DNA of 64,000 nt from Haliclystus octoradiatus (GCA_916610825.1 OU744450.1:17910814-17974813); one strand, 5' to 3'; counted from the first letter of the stretch, positions 34,260-46,624 are shown. Notes: generated from the sequence alone by a model not told the origin. Numbers and translations: made by a program.

Positions 34260-35130
34260 CCCCTTCGAATTCTTTTGCTCATATTAACCAATAGAACAGC
34301 AGCTTTCAAGGGATCCTTCTTCATGTGATTCGGTCATGATCTGATGAATTTAGAGAACATTCATCATCAAATTTTACTTCAAAGCATGTTGTAAACAAAA
34401 TGGCGTCTGGAATAACGAGCTTGGGGTTTTTTATTTACAAATAATAGGCCTACTAAAAACTTCATAAACAGAATAAAAGTTATATCAAATTGTTCCTAAA
34501 TATACTGGCAGTCATTCTGAACATAATTATTATTGTCTCTTTATGAAAAAAATGTATTTTCAAGCCAGAGAAGACAGCAGTTTGTTTTGTTATTGTGGCG
34601 ATTCTTCGTTCGACCTACGAAACCCATGTTATCATCACAGAAGTTTGTTAGAAAACGTAATAATTATCCTTTAACTATATCTTTCCAATGTATGTTTGAG
34701 TTGTTTGTATGGAAATTTCATTATTTTTTCAATGTACAAATGTTTTATTTCAATGATTTGTTTTCCTCCAGGTGTATTTATGATCCCAAGGCGATTTCGA
34801 TGCATGCGTGTTTTACAGCTTATGTGACCAATATTTCACAAATATTTATAACATTTGAGCTCGACTTGCGCTGCCTGTGGTGTACCCCAGTTCTCTTACG
34901 GTGCGGCGACATAAGTGTTGATGACGCACAAACAGTGGTGTCGGCTGTATTAGCTAAATTGTAATGACTTTCCAGACATTGTCTGGAAGTGGATATTAAT
35001 ATTAATGTTGATATTAAATGCAAATTGACTGACTACAGCTCATGTATTAATGGCTACTACTAGCAACCCCTGAGCTTTGAAATCTCATTGTCAGATTACG
35101 AAGTGAAATGACCAATCACAAAGTAAAATT
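34260..35130. other. No gene recognised
   Basis: A 143-codon frame (34533-34964) is open but has no recognisable motif and begins at a non-ATG codon. A small palindrome, tttccagacattgtctggaa, lies at 34970-34989. Confidence 0.4.
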
Positions 35131-35149
35131 TATAAGTTAAACAAGACTT

Positions 35150-35365
35150 ACCTGTAATGTGAAGTTTGACTGTAATTCTACGAGTGATTGGTCAGGAGCT
35201 AAGGAGTCTCCCACATTAATTTGAAGATGTCCTACCCAAATCCATTTTGGGGTTGCTAGTGCTTTAAAGACTGATTTATGATACGCATGTGAGCACATCT
35301 CATTGTCAGACTCCTCAGTTCCTGGCCAATCACTCGTAAAATTGCAGTCCAACTTCACCTTCAGC
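35150..35365. mobile_element. Foldback MITE with ~55-bp arms
   Basis: The left arm (about 35155-35212: aatgtgaagtttgactg, then tacgagtgattggtcagg) is the imperfect reverse complement of the right arm (about 35305-35363: ggccaatcactcgta, then cagtccaacttcacctt). About 90 bases lie between. It has no coding capacity. It is probably a non-autonomous DNA element. Confidence 0.65.
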
Positions 35366-35369
35366 CACG

Positions 35370-36290
35370 CAAGATTTTATCAAATTTTGAAAAGTCATAT
35401 CAGACGCAGAGTTTACAAACTATAGTCTACCTGACTGCATTTTTTGTTGTGTGCGGGGAATATATTCCCTGCGCATTTTTGTTGAATTGGTACTAAACCT
35501 TCTTTAGAATACAAAATATCCTCCGCGCATCCGAGCAACAATGCAGTCAGGATAGTCTATAGGTATACACGTAAAATATATGTGGCATATCTACATAATT
35601 TACAGTAAAATAAATATGACTGATAAATTTCAATATCTGCAGATCAGTGAGATCACCCAACAAATATCTCAAAAGTAGGAAGGAGTAAGTAGCTTATCAT
35701 TGATATCATGGACCCATGCCATAGCTTATGAAGGATCACGCATTGCATTTTGAATGGGGTTTATAGCTGAGCTGAGGGCAGCCTGAGCTGAGGCGGCGAG
35801 GCCGGGGTAGCCCAAGCCCAAGTTGTTAGGCTATACTTAAAAGTAGACCTACCATAGTACCATGAACTCATGATAGCATATTTGAAAGCATTACTGCTTG
35901 TTTTACCTTTTAATATTGCAATGTTTTCATGACTGCAACTCATGACCGACAATTCTCAATGCTTGCCAATGTTGATGATTCCTAAATCTTTGTTTCTATA
36001 ACTTATTACTTAAGTTGTGTTGCAGATTTTCGCATAGAAAATCAAATCTGTTTCGTTTGCCTCGTCTCCAAGCGCAACGCAAACGCAATCTACTTTTATC
36101 ACAAAAAAGTCTTTCAAGACACATGGTTTCTTTATCATCATCCTCATCATCTTTATTTATTTTCACTCGTATTCTAGAGTATTCTACAGTAGCTGTTTAA
36201 GATAAATACAAAAACAGTTACCGTTGAAAAAGCACGATATGTTTTACAGAATGACGAGTATGGTAAAATAGCAATTAATTAAAGGATTAA
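35370..36290. other. Intergenic, no gene recognised
   Basis: Nothing convincing is coded here. A GC-richer patch at 35765-35825 has no evident gene. The stretch leads into the QSOX promoter region. Confidence 0.4.
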
Positions 36291-36296
36291 AATTAG

Positions 36297-36411
36297 AAGT
36301 AACTAGGAATTTAAAATGGTATATTTATATTATTATAGTAAGTAGGAATTTAAAATGGTATATTTATATTATTATTGTAACTAGGAATTTAAAATGGTAT
36401 ATAGTTAATTT
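36297..36411. repeat. Three-copy tandem repeat, ~46-bp unit
   Basis: Three copies of a block beginning taggaatttaaaatggtata and continuing as an AT-only stretch follow each other. The unit is upstream of the QSOX start by about 240 bases. It is an AT-rich minisatellite and may vary in copy number. Confidence 0.75.
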
Positions 36412-36588
36412 AATTAATTACTTAACCTTGTTTCTGTGTCACGATATCGGATAAGTGTCGGCTATTCTTTTGTAAGTGAAATGCTGATCTGATGATTGTT
36501 AGCCTCATTTGGTAATCATTAATAGAGCCTCTTATTGATGCTAACGACAAAAACATCCAGTGTCTTATTGTGTTTTGTTTCATTTCAG

Positions 36589-36645
36589 AAAAATAAGAAT
36601 TGAATTTTTCCACGTTTGTTGTTGAATGTGCAAAGCGAGGGAGTT
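36589..36645 (+). promoter_or_regulatory. 5' leader of QSOX with a strong splice-acceptor-like sequence before it
   Basis: A pyrimidine-rich tgttttgtttcatttcag ends at 36588, 57 bases before the ATG at 36646, with no in-frame ATG between. It could be the acceptor of a 5'-UTR intron, or a trans-splice acceptor if this lineage uses spliced leaders. Confidence 0.35.
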
Positions 36646-39600
36646 ATGGAGCGGCGTTTTTGGCTCGTTGGTATATGTATTTCTTTATTAATTTTATTAT
36701 TATCTTCTAATATGCAATGCAGTTTATACGATGAATATGATCCTATGGTTATTTTCCAAAATGACTCTATTTCTAACGCGATATACGCAAGTGAACATGC
36801 TTGGATTGTTGAATTTTACTCAAGTTGGTGTGGTCATTGTCATGCCTTTGCTCCAACTTGGCGACGATTTGCATCAGAAGTTCAAGGTAATTTATAAAAT
36901 GGCCGTACATATTTAATTGATATGTCTGTGTTTTATCCGTGATTGGATGCACGGTCTTGTAAAATAGCAACGTGGCTCTTTACTTGTTTCCGATGGCCTA
37001 TCTAATCCGTTCGACTTTCTGTCGTGAAGACAGGCTCGCTTAAACCAGAAATGGTACAGGTTAATTTATGAATCTAAATCACATAATCAATCACAAAGTA
37101 CAATAAACATCGCAGTTTGAAGAATTGCAAACGGCCCGTATTCAAACCTCACTTTTTTATTCGTACTTTTTACCTCTAGAGGCTTCTCTATTCTTGCACT
37201 TTTGAGATGTCCCCCTCTACCTAACGATTTATGTCTATATCCTTATCATAATAATTTCCCCGGGTGACCAGAAAGGGTTTCGTATACTTTGTAATGTCAT
37301 AATTGTACAAGAAAAGTGAAGATATTGCTTTGCATTTATCAATAATGCACAGTTTCGTGTATTTTCGTTTATTTCTGCTTTCTATGGGGTCACCCGTCTA
37401 AAATTAAGTCGAGCTCTTAGTCGCACGAGGTCGTTCTCCATTGATATACGGCATTGACCCGTTAAGAAATCACCTGTTAATCGGAAAGGCTTTTCTTATG
37501 ATCATGATATCCCATAACGAGTCTCTCATTGCCAGAGTATTCTCAAGAAGTGTATCTGTGCTCAATAAACCTATAAAACATTGTTTAGTATTATTGCTAC
37601 TAGCTAGATACTCTCTTTGAAAGTATTAGGCCATCCCATATACCGTTAGCGATAGGTAGTTAACCATAAGCCCCTAACCCAGTGTTTATCCAGAAATTAT
37701 CCCATTGTTAAAATATTACTTGGAAAAGTATATGACTGTAGGCCTAATCTCGTTGAAAACCATGCGATGGCCTAATACATGATCACATATAGGCCTACCT
37801 ATATATAGGCTATAGCAAGATTTTATAATAGAACCAAGATAGTCTATAGAGGCACGGAAATATATTTTTCAACCTATGCTGCATATCATTTTGGATCATA
37901 GATGATTGGCGCTTAGTACAATTGCAAAGTTCTTGGAACACTGTCACTTTCGATATTCAAATTGACTCATTGTAGATTCAATGATTGAACATTAAAGAAA
38001 ACTACACGTTCATAAGTCATGTTCATTAATTAATATTCGTTTTGTAAATTTGCTAAGATCATACTAAACTGTAGGAATACAACTACTGTAGATTTGAAAA
38101 GGAAGGTAACTTTCTTATCATTGTTTTTTAGTTGGCTTCTTGCAGTTTCATATCAAGATACTGAATTTGAGTAAATGTTGTGTTTGTCTAATGTGTCATG
38201 AAGATTTGTGAAGAATAACCTATTTAATTTTTATTTTCATGTACAAAGCGTGGGGAAAGTATGCTAAAGTGGGTGTCATTGACTGTAAAGAAGAAATCAA
38301 TATGGACATCTGTAAAGAATTTGATATCAACTCATTTCCTACTGTGAAGGTAGGACAGCTGCTAATTTATGTCAAATTCCGTTTGCTTGCATAGGCCTAC
38401 TTTTGCTTCTACTATTTTGCTTGAAAACATTTCGAACTTTGTTCTTAATGATGCTATGCCGGTAATTGGTAATCAAATTCAGAAGAAAATTGATGTTTTT
38501 ATGATTTATTGGTGAAACTTAAACAAAATAATATAGAAGAAAATGTTAAATTGCCTCTAGGATTCCAGAAAGCTGAACCTTTTTTCAAACCCTGACTGTA
38601 TACAATTACCAAGTGTTTTTTAGTCCCTGATACCCCCAGCCAGGGTCCGACAAAAGGTTCAGCCTTCTGGAATCCTAAAGGCATTTCAACCTTTTCTTCT
38701 GAATTTTCTTGTTGAAGTTTGACCAGAAAATCATTAAAAACATCAATTTTCTTCGGAATTTTGTCTAGCCTTCCGGGATCTAGGATCCCAGGATCCACAC
38801 TTTTGTCGGACCCTGCCCCCAGCATTCTACACATGCTTATGCCTACCATGATTGCTTAGCTCATCTGATCTTTTTTTCTAGTTTTTCAATGCACATTTGC
38901 AGAATAAAGATGACAAAGGAAAGAAGCTTCAAGGTGAGAACAGTGATGTTTTCAGGAAAAAAAATAGTGGGGAACGGGTCGCAAAAAGTTTTAAAATTAT
39001 AATCTTTTAATAGCTCTGTAGTGAATTTCAAGAGACCAATTCAGTATAATATATTGAGGCATTTAATTATTTCCTTGTTAAAAAATGAAGTTAACCCTCT
39101 ATATTATGTACAAGTTAAACATTTTATTCTCTTGGAAATGGCTAGAAATATTAGCCGAAACGCCATTGAGATAAATAATAAAATCGAGAAACTGTTGCCA
39201 CTGATTTTTGCCACTGACTTCTATTGCTGATAATATTGATCATAATATTACTCGGAACAAGAACATATAAAACTTCACTTCAAATGAAAAAAGTAAGGGA
39301 GCACCGTTCCCCCAGAGAAGCAGTGGTGGAAAGGGGTTCCCTGCGTTCCCCCACCACAACATCACTGGGTGAGAAACATCCACTATCCAATACATAAAAA
39401 GGAATAAGTTGGTGAAGCAGAATCATGCTAGCTTGCTACTTTCATAAGTCGTAACACAGTATTGTCATCAACCTGATTGTCGGTATGCTGCCATTGCATG
39501 AACTTATAAATTCTTTTTAATTTTGGATTTCTCGATTATCAACAACCTGTCAAACTTTATTATTTTCTTCCGTATTCTTTTATTATATATGACAGTTTTA

Positions 39601-42600
39601 CTGAAAAGCCACTCAAGAGTTTACTTCTTCCCCAAAGCAGTATTTAGGAATTGATTTGTCTAATAAAATGTGAATTCAGACTTCGTAGTGATGAGTCTTT
39701 GAGAGTGACCTAGTAACTGCCGGCATCCGAACCATCTTGTTAAATTATTTTTTAGATTGACTACTTTTGTGCATATGAAAAATGGGCCTGTATAGGGCTT
39801 GATTTAACTAAAGCAAGAAGGGCAGTTGATCTACCACGTTTATACCTGGACACCTGGTGAATAAATCTGAGGCAAAGCTGATCAGAATTGGGTTACTGTC
39901 AATTCAATTTCAACCAGATTAAAAATATTTTTTTCAAATTCAAACATATTCAGTATTCAAGCTTCTTACATTTGAAAACTTGATCTGTTTGAGAAGGGTT
40001 TAAATTGAGCCCGGACTAGATTGTGCGTAGTGTAGATGTGGCTTAGCGACTTCAATCAGCCTTGAATATATGTTTATATTGGACCTAAATACTTATTATC
40101 AATATTGATTTTGCGTACTACTTTACATGTTCCAGGTGAGAAAAACTTGAAACGCTTGCGACATGCTCTCATTGATCACATTCAATCTCAAACAAGTCTT
40201 GCAGAAAAGCCAAGTTTCAAACCATCAAAGTAAGTACTGTAGCCTACTATTAATATTTTCTAATTACTGTCTATAAAGCATCATATTAGTTTGAATTATT
40301 ATGATTATTTATTTTGCGTCACGTTTATATTATCTTCTTGCTTAAAAAGAGTATATACTAATTTATTTTTGATTTTCTGATTTATTGATGATTTCTACGC
40401 TGGAATGATACAATGTCATAATTATCTTCAAACGCACAATAACAACTGCCTCTGCCTCAGGGCTTCAAATTAATCATTTTTATTGATCATTCATTGGTCA
40501 AAAATGGTAGATCCAAGTTCTTAATACTTCAACATCAAGTCTTTTGGTTTGTTAGTCCTGTAAACATTGTCTATTCTGGCTGATTTGCCTCTGTGAAGGA
40601 ACTTGGTGAATTGCAAACTAAACCTCAGGCTGTAATAGCTGTATAACAAAATCACATCGCTTGCTTAGGACTTTAGTGACGTTTGTGAACCGTTCATAAA
40701 ATTCATGAGCTATTCGAAACATTCCTGAAAATTTAAAGGGTATTGCCAGACATAAAACAATAAATTGCACATCAATTACAACATCTAAAGATTACACAGC
40801 CTGCTCATTGCATTACCTGAATCTAACTCATTACTATTGTTATTATTTGTTGCAGTATGGTCACTGTTGACAACTTCATTGCGGGAAAAGTGGAATTTTC
40901 TCATTTGTATTTGGTGTTTGAAAGACCATCGTCATATGTTGGAAAAGCAGTAAGTGTGTTCAACTTAAACTATAGGTTAACTACCACTGCTATTATTTAA
41001 ATAGAATTCAACTTTGCCTTTTTTGCCTGATGTAGACAAAATTATAAATGTATTCCTTGTGAAAAGCAACTTGCAAATCCATTATTGTTCATTTTTCTCC
41101 CTCGATTGAAAATCATTATAAATGATAACTGATGGTCTTGTATCTGTTTTCAGCTGTGTACCCCCTGTTAAACAAAAAAAATTGTGTTGAGTTCATGAAC
41201 TGGTCACGAACAGTTCATGAATACGTTATAAACGGTTCATGAACTCATGAACTGTTTTTTGCAGGGGTAGAGCTTCTGATTGTGATAAATACAGGAATGC
41301 GTTAGGCGTTTTTATCTGAAATAGAAGAAGAAGAAAGTATAAATGGATCAAAACAAATTCACAAACTCACTATGACAATAATTTCTGTGGACCGTTCTAG
41401 ACTTATCCCATAGTACACTACCTTGAATGTTAAGCTATATTACACATTGTCAATGTTCATCATGAACTATCAATGAACTGTTGATAAACTTTACGAATTT
41501 GTTGATGAATTGTATTTCTCTTGGCTTGAGGTTCAATTTTTCATACATGTATATATATATATAATTATCTCTGGAATAACTTTAATACCTGTGTCTGACA
41601 GTCTATCTAAACCAATTGTGCTCTTTTCTAGCTTACTTTAGATACATCAAAATTCAGGAAAATTAAAGTGCAACGGGTTCTTGATGTACAAGTGAGTTAT
41701 ATAAGGATTATCTGTTAATTATTTTTGCAATCATAATCTGTCAGGAATGTTATTGACTAATCAAATGTATATTTGCATTTTATCAAAACTCTGAAGGTAT
41801 CATTTTAAACTGTTTTCTGAAGTTGTTATGGACATATCTTTCTGTTACATAATAATATTCTGAAGTTAACACTGTTAACCTGACAGAAGCGACATTGAAA
41901 TTTGTTTTCTACTACTCACTATTATTATCAAATTATAAAGTAGAAACTCATTAACCATGTGTTATTCAATAATTCATTTTCTGTAGATGCCATTAAATCA
42001 ACGTTTTGGAATAGTGGAATACCCTTCTTTGGTTGAGGTATCATCTGACGGAACACACCGACAACTGAGCAAGTGAGTAGGCTAAATATCCATCTGACTA
42101 ATCTACAAGTAATGGTGATCTCGCAAAGGAGATCAAGTTTTCCTAATTTACTGTTTCCAGCATTTTAATTTTTCAATGGGCTCATATAAGGTTTACACTT
42201 CCAGGCCTTCCAAACTCTTTCAGGTTTTGAAAAATACAGCAGATAATCAATCATAATTAACAGCTAATTGAATTTGAAATGTCACTGGTTTTTGAAATGT
42301 ATTACCCATTTTTCTAAGTTGTTGATCATTTGCTACATGTGTACCTGTGCATTTACACTGAAATATAGCTCAATGTGCACAGAGTTTAAATTTGTCACAT
42401 TGTCTGGAGTTATGAAGTTCTATACACGACTTTGCGTGCAGAATTCAGCTACTTATAAATTAAGCAATACCTTGGCTTCATAGTATATGCAAGATAGCTT
42501 TTGCATTATCATTCATTCACATTCAGATTAAGTCAATGCTAGGGTTGATTGCCAGCAAATGTAGGTAATAGACAATTAGAAATGAGACTCTGGGGCTATT

Positions 42601-45600
42601 TGAGAAATGGTAGATAATATGTTCCAGAGATAGTCTTCTGGATTTGAGCTGCTGTGTTGGTCTGAGATTAGTAATGAGTCGGGAATTTTGAGGTGCTAGA
42701 ACCTGGAAATCTAGAACAAAGTCGTAGGGAATTACTAATTTTCTGATTTATAGACCAAACCTCAACATGAATTCAGAAGAAAAAATTCAAAATGTTCTAG
42801 AAATAGTGAAGTTATGTGATCGGCCTTCAGGGGCAATGCCATCTGTACGTTGATTATCAGTACGCTTCAGCAGCTAATATCTGATTTCCGTCAATTGATA
42901 CCCCCAAGGAAATGTGCTGTTACCTCCTTAACTTCCCAGATGTCTTCAAAACGCACCAAATTGTCTGTTTGACTTGCAATGCTCGTACTATATTGCGTTA
43001 CTAGTTGTGCACTGTAAGTAATTTATGTAATTGGTTTGCTCTGAAGTGTTTATAATATATGCAAATTATATTCACAGAGACAATCGTACAAGGAAAGCAT
43101 TCTTAACTGCAATAGAAGAATCAACTGGTGCAAAGCTAAACACTTTCATTTTGAAGCAAAGACAGAGACCAGAATCAAATGCTACACTTGCTAATATTAC
43201 CAGGTATGCTAACCACAATATTGGGACTGCTTCTGAACCAATGACCAATGTAAACTATTTTTTCAATACCAAAATATATAACTTATTGATCTAGGTAGAT
43301 GATGACTTCAGGAGAACATATTTTCTTATCATGCGGATCTGTTTCTTTTATTCAGTAACAAAGTAAAATCTATAAATGTAGGAGTGACGATTCTCACCCA
43401 TTTTGATTAGATTGTGAAATAATCTATGTCTCACTGTAAGACACTGTGAATAAACAATGATAGCAATGCCTTGGTATTACTTCAAGGAACATTATACAAA
43501 ATCTATATGGGATCCTCCATTTAGTGGAAGTTCACCCGGCAAAACCAGGATGACATTGCCTGAAATTTTAAATCTTTCATATTGAATTTTCAGCCTGGCT
43601 TTTTCCCAGAATAATCGAGTGACAATGTTTTTTAAAATTTGTAAAAGAAAAATTGTTTTCACGTGACAAATTTAGTTTTGAAATTTCAGTTCCTTGACAA
43701 GCAGGCGCAGTAGATAGCTTTTCAACTCGGCTTGCCAGACTGGAGCTGTCAAATGAAAAAAATCAGATTGTCTTGCCGAGACTCCGACTAAACAAAGCGA
43801 GATTCGAGGATTCGATGAGAGAGGCAGAGAGACGAGATCGCTTTACTAAAATCTATTGTAGAAAAGAATCACAAATTTAGATTATTCATAACCCAGAAAA
43901 TAATTTGCCTTTGTAACTTTCTTTGAACTACATTGACACAACTATCACAAATTGATCGATATTTGTAGCTCTCATGAAGTTTTTATGCAAGATATTGTCA
44001 GTGCTGTAGTCTACTCCCTGCGAAAGGAAATTCCAATGCAAAAAGTCATCAAAGATGAAGCCCTTGAAGCATTAAAGAACTGGGTCAATTTGCTTTTCCA
44101 GGTAATTTGATTGCAGCATTATAAAAAATTTGTATTGTAGTCTACCCATTATTGATTGTTACGAATCCATTTGTGAAATGAAAAGTAATGTCAATGTACA
44201 GGGATCCCCACTTATACAATTTAGTTCTAAATAATGAGAAAACTCTATTCTAACTATTATTATTATTATTTGCTTCTAGTGCGTGCCTGTCAGTCAGCCA
44301 ATCAGTAAGTTTCTTGCTTTGCTTGACCAATGGCTACTAAAAAAGACAGATTCTGTCAACACTGCTGAATGGACAAACTATTTAGATAGCAATCAGGTAA
44401 GTTATCCTATCCCTTAGGGGATTTGGAGCAGCCAAAAGTATCCTTCTGTTGATTTTTTTTATGTTACCTGCATATGAATTATGACGTGCATAACTTCATT
44501 TTCCAGAAGAAAAAAAAGGTTGTTCAGATTAATTCTGAGCCTATGGGGCTTATAAGTCACCACATTTCTACATCAATTGATCATAACCTACATGTTATAA
44601 AACAATCATTTTTCAGAGGAAAGACACAAATACTGATAAACGGTAACATATTTAGATGGAGAAACACAAACAGTCAGGGATAAAAATATTTAGACTATTA
44701 TAAGTTGTGACATGCAACATAAATTGGCAGATTTTTAGGGGTCATTAGGGCATTAGGGAGACAAAAATTACCTAAATTTATAACTAATCAACATTCTCAA
44801 ACAGTTTCTTCTGTTGATTTTTCCCAATATACGTTATTGATGTAAAAGTATACTTCAAAGGTGATGAGGAAAAAAGTGGGGATGACCAGATTATTTTTTT
44901 AGTTATTGCAGGAAATCTACTCTAGCAGGTAATTTTATACTGCTCAAATAATGGCAACACCATGGCAACACCAGTGAAAATTAAAAGTGTTGCCACAATA
45001 ACATATGACATAAATAGACTTTCATTTCTTTCCGTCATGTTTTTACAACCAAATCCCTTATAATCTGCCATGTTGTTTTGAAAATAGATAGAGGATATAC
45101 AATTAGACATATCACAGGAGTGCCAAAGTGGGAATTCACACTAGCTTTAACTTGAGTGCCTCGTGGTTCATGCATTATATCTTTTTTAACAGAAATTCAA
45201 TTCCTATCTGCCATACAAATACGAATACAGGGGATGTAAAGGCAGCAAAGATATCTACCGTGGCTATTCATGCTCCCTGTGGACAGTATTCCACACACTT
45301 ACTGTTCATTGCAGTGGTAGTCAAACCAAAAGTCAATTGTCAGGCGAGGAGCTATTGGCTAGAATTAAAGGATACATTCAAAACTTCTTTCTTTGTCAGA
45401 CGTGCCGTGTTCATTTCGTAGAAATGGCCAAAGAATTAGATGGGAAAACACTTTCTAGAGACGAGGCATTACTTTGGTTATGGGAACATCATAATCAGGT
45501 TAATTCAAGACTGCGTAAAGATTTGAGTTCTGACCCACAACACCCTAAAGTGCAATTCCCTCCACCTAGTCTATGTCAAGACTGCCGTCATCCATTATCA

Positions 45601-45936
45601 AGTGAAAATACAATCACGACAGACCCTGGTCACGGTGTGTCTGTCATTCAATGGAATAAAAAAGTGACGCTTGAATTCTTAAAAGAACATTATGGACCTG
45701 ATAACATCCGAGTGAAAGACCACGAAAGTGCTATTGACAGTGACACTGAGAGTCCTGATGCTGTAAGCAACTACTCTGTTTTATATCATTTTAAACGCGC
45801 CTTTGGTCTCGGATGGACTTCAATTGATTCTAGCCTATGTGCTGTACTATACTGTATGGTCTTATTCATACTGGGGCTAGCTTACTTCTGTCTTTATAAA
45901 CGAAAAAGAAGGAAAATACCACGTCACATATGTTAG
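36646..45936 (+). CDS. QSOX1: Quiescin sulfhydryl oxidase (QSOX), membrane-anchored form
   Basis: Eleven exons join in frame to 615 codons plus stop: 36646-36886, 38249-38349, 38882-38933, 40136-40229, 40856-40949, 41632-41691, 41987-42072, 43078-43203, 43969-44101, 44280-44396 and 45193-45936. The protein has a signal peptide and a thioredoxin domain with WCGHC in exon 1. A redox-inactive second thioredoxin-like region and a helical linker follow. The FAD-binding Erv/ALR domain comes last: GCKGSKDIYRGYSCSLWTVF, LCQTCRVHF (the catalytic CxxC) and LWLWEHHNQVNSR. It also has a C-terminal LCQDC motif and a membrane span (AVLYCMVLFILGLAYFCLY) followed by a basic tail. QSOX makes disulfides in secreted proteins, passing electrons from thioredoxin dithiols through FAD to oxygen. 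All key cysteines are present. Whether the orthologue is QSOX1 or an unduplicated QSOX cannot be decided here. Start: the first ATG, followed by a good signal sequence. Confidence 0.93.
37200..38240 (+). other. QSOX intron 1, no feature recognised
   Basis: Intron 1 runs from 36887 to 38248. It is AT-rich with scattered taggcct words and no coding or repeat structure that I can name. Confidence 0.5.
38477..38598. mobile_element. Inverted, partial copy of the adjacent hAT-type MITE
   Basis: This block in QSOX intron 2 matches the reverse complement of most of 38641-38815 (attcagaagaaaattgatg, then ggattccagaaagctgaacc). It ends in tttcaaaccctg, a diverged terminal repeat. With the intact copy 43 bases away it forms a large head-to-head inverted repeat. 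Confidence 0.7.
38641..38815. mobile_element. hAT-type MITE with perfect 8-bp target duplication
   Basis: The element is 175 bp. It begins CAGGGTCCGACAAAAG and ends CTTTTGTCGGACCCTG, perfect 16-bp inverted repeats. The 8 bases CCCCCAGC occur directly on both sides (38633-38640 and 38816-38823), the signature of hAT transposition. Related copies lie at 38477-38598 and 10985-11143. It lies in QSOX intron 2, 66 bases before exon 3. Confidence 0.9.
41161..41267. mobile_element. Palindromic MITE with TA target duplication (QSOX intron 5)
   Basis: The element begins CCCCCTGTT and ends gaactgttttttgcagggg, bordered by TA on both sides (41159-41160 and 41268-41269). The middle carries several gttcatgaac words. 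It is the same family as 32320-32385, in a longer version. Confidence 0.8.
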
Positions 45937-46280
45937 ATTATTATTATTTAAATTAATTTTATTCTGGGTCAGTCAGCACTGGGTTTCACTTTGCTACAAA
46001 GTAACTCATTTTATGACTTAATTGTTCAACATGCTCCCTGCACTTCTTGAGGAGATATCAATAATATATTATAGATCACAATAGAAACTATAATACCATA
46101 TTTATTATTACGGAATTGATAAGCACAAATGGTTTGTATATGAATCATCTACGTATTTATTTTTGACATATTTCTACTTTTTGTGATCATTTTTTTTAGG
46201 ATTTCGTACGTTTCCAATTGTTTGACGATCCTATTGATGAATTAATACAAGAATCTGACATGACGGACTTAATACGTTGA
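45193..46280 (+). CDS. Alternative QSOX terminus: soluble isoform (candidate)
   Basis: Exon 11 contains a good donor, CCTGATGCT|GTAAGC (junction 45762/45763), in phase 0 and upstream of the membrane span. At 46198-46199 a pyrimidine tract ends in AG, followed by an 81-base open segment (46200-46280) that starts in phase 0, encodes DFVRFQLFDDPIDELI and ten more residues, and stops at TGA. Joined to exons 1-10 and 45193-45762 it would give a 584-residue enzyme without a membrane anchor. Vertebrate QSOX1 also has a soluble short form and a membrane-anchored long form made by alternative splicing. This is inference from splice signals and frame; no transcript is available. Confidence 0.5.
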
Positions 46281-46403
46281 CTGCTTCTACACATTTACTC
46301 ACAACCAAACACGGCACAGATGACTGACTCAAACTAGATCTCTATCGTCTAACAATTACTAGGCCTAGCATGGTCTCTCGTTAACACTTTAAAGGCATGT
46401 TGA

Positions 46404-46573
46404 ACAGTCGAACTCGGTTAATATCCCCTCTTTTTATGCCCCACCTTGCTTAATATCCCCACTCGAAAGTGATTTCTATATTCCATTCTCCTTACAAACT
46501 CTAACATTTCAACCTCGCTTAATGTCCCACTTTTCATCCATACAAGAGAGGGAATATTAAGCAAGTTCGACTG
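46404..46573. mobile_element. Pogo-like MITE with CAGTCGAAC ends
   Basis: The left end is cagtcgaactcggttaatat and the right end is its near reverse complement, atattaagcaagttcgactg. The right flank is TA; the left flank (gaa) no longer shows TA. Internal tgcttaatatcccc-type blocks repeat. It is non-coding and lies downstream of the QSOX terminal exon. Confidence 0.7.
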
Positions 46574-46616
46574 TACATACCTTTTCTAATTCCAGGAATG
46601 ATTATAAATTATATTA

Positions 46617-46622
46617 AATAAA
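46617..46622 (+). terminator. Possible QSOX polyadenylation signal
   Basis: AATAAA at 46617-46622 lies about 340 bases after the soluble-isoform stop and about 680 after the membrane-isoform stop. The region is AT-rich, so this could occur by chance; another AATAAA-like match lies near 46818. Confidence 0.3.
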
Positions 46623-46624
46623 CC

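Noticed and set aside
34533-34964. 143-codon open frame between the recombinase fragment and the foldback element
   Set aside because: It begins at a non-ATG codon, is Phe/Tyr-rich as expected of AT-rich DNA, and shows no recognisable domain.
35147-35155. acttacctg, resembling the 5' end of U1 snRNA
   Set aside because: The following bases do not match U1 and lie in the arm of a foldback repeat. The match is only nine bases and equals a splice-donor complement.
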